A DNA stretch of 23,045 nt from an uncultured Clostridia bacterium. Lineage in GTDB: Bacteria; Bacillota; Clostridia; Christensenellales; UBA1242. The notes under the pieces were generated by a model. It was not told the origin of the DNA, searched no databases, and was given only the letters and a program-made list of their open reading frames with translations. The translations under genes were made by a program, and so were the position numbers. The DNA lies in the NCBI GenBank assembly GCA_948434855.1, contig CAOJFR010000017.1, positions 1-23,045 on the forward strand. Direction: 5' to 3'. This document shows positions 20,838 through 23,045 of the stretch, piece by piece. The stretch's first letter is position 1. Each line of letters opens with the position of its first letter.

Positions 20838-23045
20838 ATGGAAAGTGAAATTTTAAAGAACTTAAATATCGAGCAAAGACGCCCCGCAGAAACCATTGAT
20901 GGGGCTGTTTTGGTTACGGCTGGGGCAGGCAGTGGAAAAACAAGAATGCTCACCCACAGAATTGCTCATATGGTTAGCGAACTAAATATTTATCCAAGTC
21001 ACATTTTGGCAATCACATTCACAAATAAAGCCTCAAATGAAATGAAAGAAAGGCTTTCAAAAATGGTTGAAAACCTTGATGGAATGTGGATTTGCACCTT
21101 TCATGCAATGTGTTCAAAAATTTTAAGAATGAACATAAGCCTTCTTGGCTATACAAGCAGCTTTTCAATTTATGGTGACACCGAAAAAACCAGAGTTATT
21201 AAGCGTATTATTGAAGAATGTAAAACTGAAATCAATGCTGAAACCTTTGCTTGGCACATTTCTAACGCCAAAAACAGCCTAATGAGTCCTGACGAATATT
21301 CAAAATACATTCACGACCCAAAAAAGTGCCAAATTATAACCAAAGTTTATAAGACCTATGAAGAAGAGCTGTTTAAGGCAAACGCCCTTGATTTTGACGA
21401 TTTGCTCGTTAAAACTTATGAGCTATTTAAGAAAAATCCAGACACACTAGAATATTATCAAAACAAGTTTCAGTATATTTCAGTTGACGAGTTTCAAGAC
21501 ACCAACACTGCTCAATATGAGCTTGTTAAACTTTTGGCAAACAAACATAAAAACATTTTGGCTGTTGGCGACGAAGACCAGTGCATATATTCTTGGCGTG
21601 GGGCACAAGTTTCAAATGTTAAGCAGTTCACTAAAGATTTTGAAGGCTGTCAAATTTTTAAGCTTGAGCAAAACTATAGGTCAACAAAAAAAATTATTGA
21701 CCTTGCAAACAAACTTATTAAACATAACACAATAAGAATTGATAAAAACCTTTGGACAGAAAATGACGCTGGCGAAGAAATTGTTTTAACTCAAAATTAT
21801 AATGATATTGAAGAAGCCGAGCAAATTGCTGAACGAATTGAAACTTTTGTTTCAACAGGCAGGGCAAAATATTCAGACTTTGCAATCCTTATGCGTGTGA
21901 ACTCGCTTTCCAGAATTTTGGAAGAAAAACTTTTAACCTATAACATTCCATATAGAGTTTATGGTGGTTTTAAGTTTTTTGAAAGAAAAGAAATTAAAGA
22001 CACAACTGCATATCTTTATTTGGTGGCAAACCCAAATGACACAGAGGCAACAAACAGAATGCTTGCTTTTCCAAAAAAAGGCATAGGCGAAGTGTCTATT
22101 GGCTTAATTCATAGCACAGCTAATGAAAATGGCGTAAGCATGATGGAAGTTATTATGAATGCTGAAAAATACGGCATTTCTAGCTCACTTCAAACAAAAC
22201 TAAACTCTGTGCGAGACCTTTTTATAGACTTAAATTCTAAAAAAGAAATTATGCCGCTTGAAGATTTTGTAAGTTTCGTAATTCAACGAGCTGGCATTAA
22301 AGAAGCCATTGGCTCTAAAACTGAAGAAGATATAAACAAATGCATGAACGTTGACGACTTAATTAAATCTGTTAGCGAATATTCAGATGCAAATGAAAAC
22401 GCCACAATTGATGACTTTTTACAGTCAATAACATTAATGCGTGATATTGATTCTCTAAGCGATGAAGACAATTTTGTGTCACTTATAACTGTTCATGCAG
22501 CTAAGGGACTAGAGTTTAACAATGTGTTTATTGTGGGGCTTAATGATGGACTTTTTCCGCTTTCTCGTGCAATAAACTCAGCTGATATTAATGAACTTGA
22601 AGAAGAACGAAGGCTTATGTATGTTGCAATAACAAGAGCAAAACAAAGGCTATTTTTATCTAGACCAAAGGTTAAGTTTAGCTATGAGAATAAAAGAACA
22701 GAATACACTATGATTTCAAGATTTTTGCCAGAGATTTTTGATAATTTAAATAAAAAATCAAACATAATCAATGGATCAGTTATTCGCTCAGATATGGAAA
22801 CTTCAGGTTATTATGATAGTCTAAGAGTTTCAGAAAAAAAAGCAAGTTTGGACGAGCTTATGAGCAGTCATGCAAATGTAGTTAATGTTTCAAAAACTTC
22901 AAATCCGTCATCAGCAAGCAGCAATCAAACAGCAAAATTTAATACTGCAGACTACTCAAAATTTAAAAAAGGAACAAAAGTTCGTCATCCTCACTTTGGC
23001 GATGGCGAAGTTACACTTGGCGTAACCGATTTTGCCAGTGCTTTT
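20838..23045 (+). CDS. pcrA: ATP-dependent DNA helicase PcrA/UvrD, cut by the window edge
   Basis: An open frame of 736 codons that runs to the last base without a stop. It is a superfamily 1A 3'-5' helicase. Walker A is AGAGSGKT at residues 28-35, followed by AITFTNKASNEMKERL and TFHAMCSKILR; Walker B is DEFQD at 217-221; then GDEDQCIYSWRGA, QNYRSTKKI, TVHAAKGLEF and EEERRLMYVAITRAK. The last residues, KKGTKVRHPHFGDGEV, are the start of the C-terminal Tudor-like domain that binds RNA polymerase in PcrA, so only a few dozen residues are probably missing. PcrA acts in plasmid replication, repair and removal of RecA. The start has AAAGGA five bases upstream. Position after rpsU is not a standard order. 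Confidence 0.95.
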   Translation, partial: MESEILKNLNIEQRRPAETIDGAVLVTAGAGSGKTRMLTHRIAHMVSELNIYPSHILAITFTNKASNEMKERLSKMVENLDGMWICTFHAMCSKILRMNISLLGYTSSFSIYGDTEKTRVIKRIIEECKTEINAETFAWHISNAKNSLMSPDEYSKYIHDPKKCQIITKVYKTYEEELFKANALDFDDLLVKTYELFKKNPDTLEYYQNKFQYISVDEFQDTNTAQYELVKLLANKHKNILAVGDEDQCIYSWRGAQVSNVKQFTKDFEGCQIFKLEQNYRSTKKIIDLANKLIKHNTIRIDKNLWTENDAGEEIVLTQNYNDIEEAEQIAERIETFVSTGRAKYSDFAILMRVNSLSRILEEKLLTYNIPYRVYGGFKFFERKEIKDTTAYLYLVANPNDTEATNRMLAFPKKGIGEVSIGLIHSTANENGVSMMEVIMNAEKYGISSSLQTKLNSVRDLFIDLNSKKEIMPLEDFVSFVIQRAGIKEAIGSKTEEDINKCMNVDDLIKSVSEYSDANENATIDDFLQSITLMRDIDSLSDEDNFVSLITVHAAKGLEFNNVFIVGLNDGLFPLSRAINSADINELEEERRLMYVAITRAKQRLFLSRPKVKFSYENKRTEYTMISRFLPEIFDNLNKKSNIINGSVIRSDMETSGYYDSLRVSEKKASLDELMSSHANVVNVSKTSNPSSASSNQTAKFNTADYSKFKKGTKVRHPHFGDGEVTLGVTDFASAF

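Overview
The window is chromosomal DNA from an AT-rich, low-G+C Gram-positive bacterium, most likely an uncultured or poorly characterised member of the Clostridia. Several signs agree. There is a mother-cell sporulation sigma factor (SigK) with a pro-sequence. The RNase P RNA is of type A, as in Clostridia, not the type B of Bacilli. The DnaK lacks the Gram-negative insertion in its nucleotide-binding domain. The gene order lepA-hemW-hrcA-grpE-dnaK-dnaJ-rsmE-mtaB-rpsU is the classic Firmicutes heat-shock/translation cluster. TGA is used as a stop, so the standard code applies. No tRNA, rRNA, CRISPR array or intact mobile element was seen.

Layout. Positions 1-2060 hold a U32 family protein (TrhP-type tRNA hydroxylation factor) ending in a terminator, then sigK behind a possible SigE-type promoter. 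rnpB follows at 2121-2436 with a near-consensus promoter and its own terminator. An unknown single-pass membrane protein (2489-3250) precedes an apparent operon of rarA, helD and a PnuC-like transporter gene (3315-7761). A bidirectional terminator separates this operon from a minus-strand glycerophosphodiesterase gene.

From 8733 the window is the lepA to rpsU cluster. lepA and hemW each have a promoter. A scar between hemW and hrcA contains a two-helix membrane ORF on the minus strand abutting a truncated XRE-type regulator on the plus strand. hrcA is preceded by a strong SigA-type promoter and a CIRCE operator with one degenerate arm, so the chaperone operon should be autorepressed by HrcA. 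grpE overlaps hrcA by one base; hairpins lie before dnaK and before dnaJ. The slot where prmA is normally found is occupied by an RBBP9/YdeN-type hydrolase gene. After rsmE, mtaB and rpsU come a small unknown gene and a UvrD/PcrA helicase that runs off the right edge, cut just inside its C-terminal Tudor-like domain.

The most unusual features are a His/Cys-rich, internally duplicated N-terminal extension on GrpE (18 His/Cys among the first 58 residues, plausibly metal-binding); two genes, lepA and rsmE, whose predicted promoters put the transcription start on the ATG (candidate leaderless mRNAs); the hydrolase in the prmA position; the XRE/membrane-protein junction scar; and an Asn/Gly-rich DnaK tail without the usual acidic ending. 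No complete new defence or mobile system is visible.
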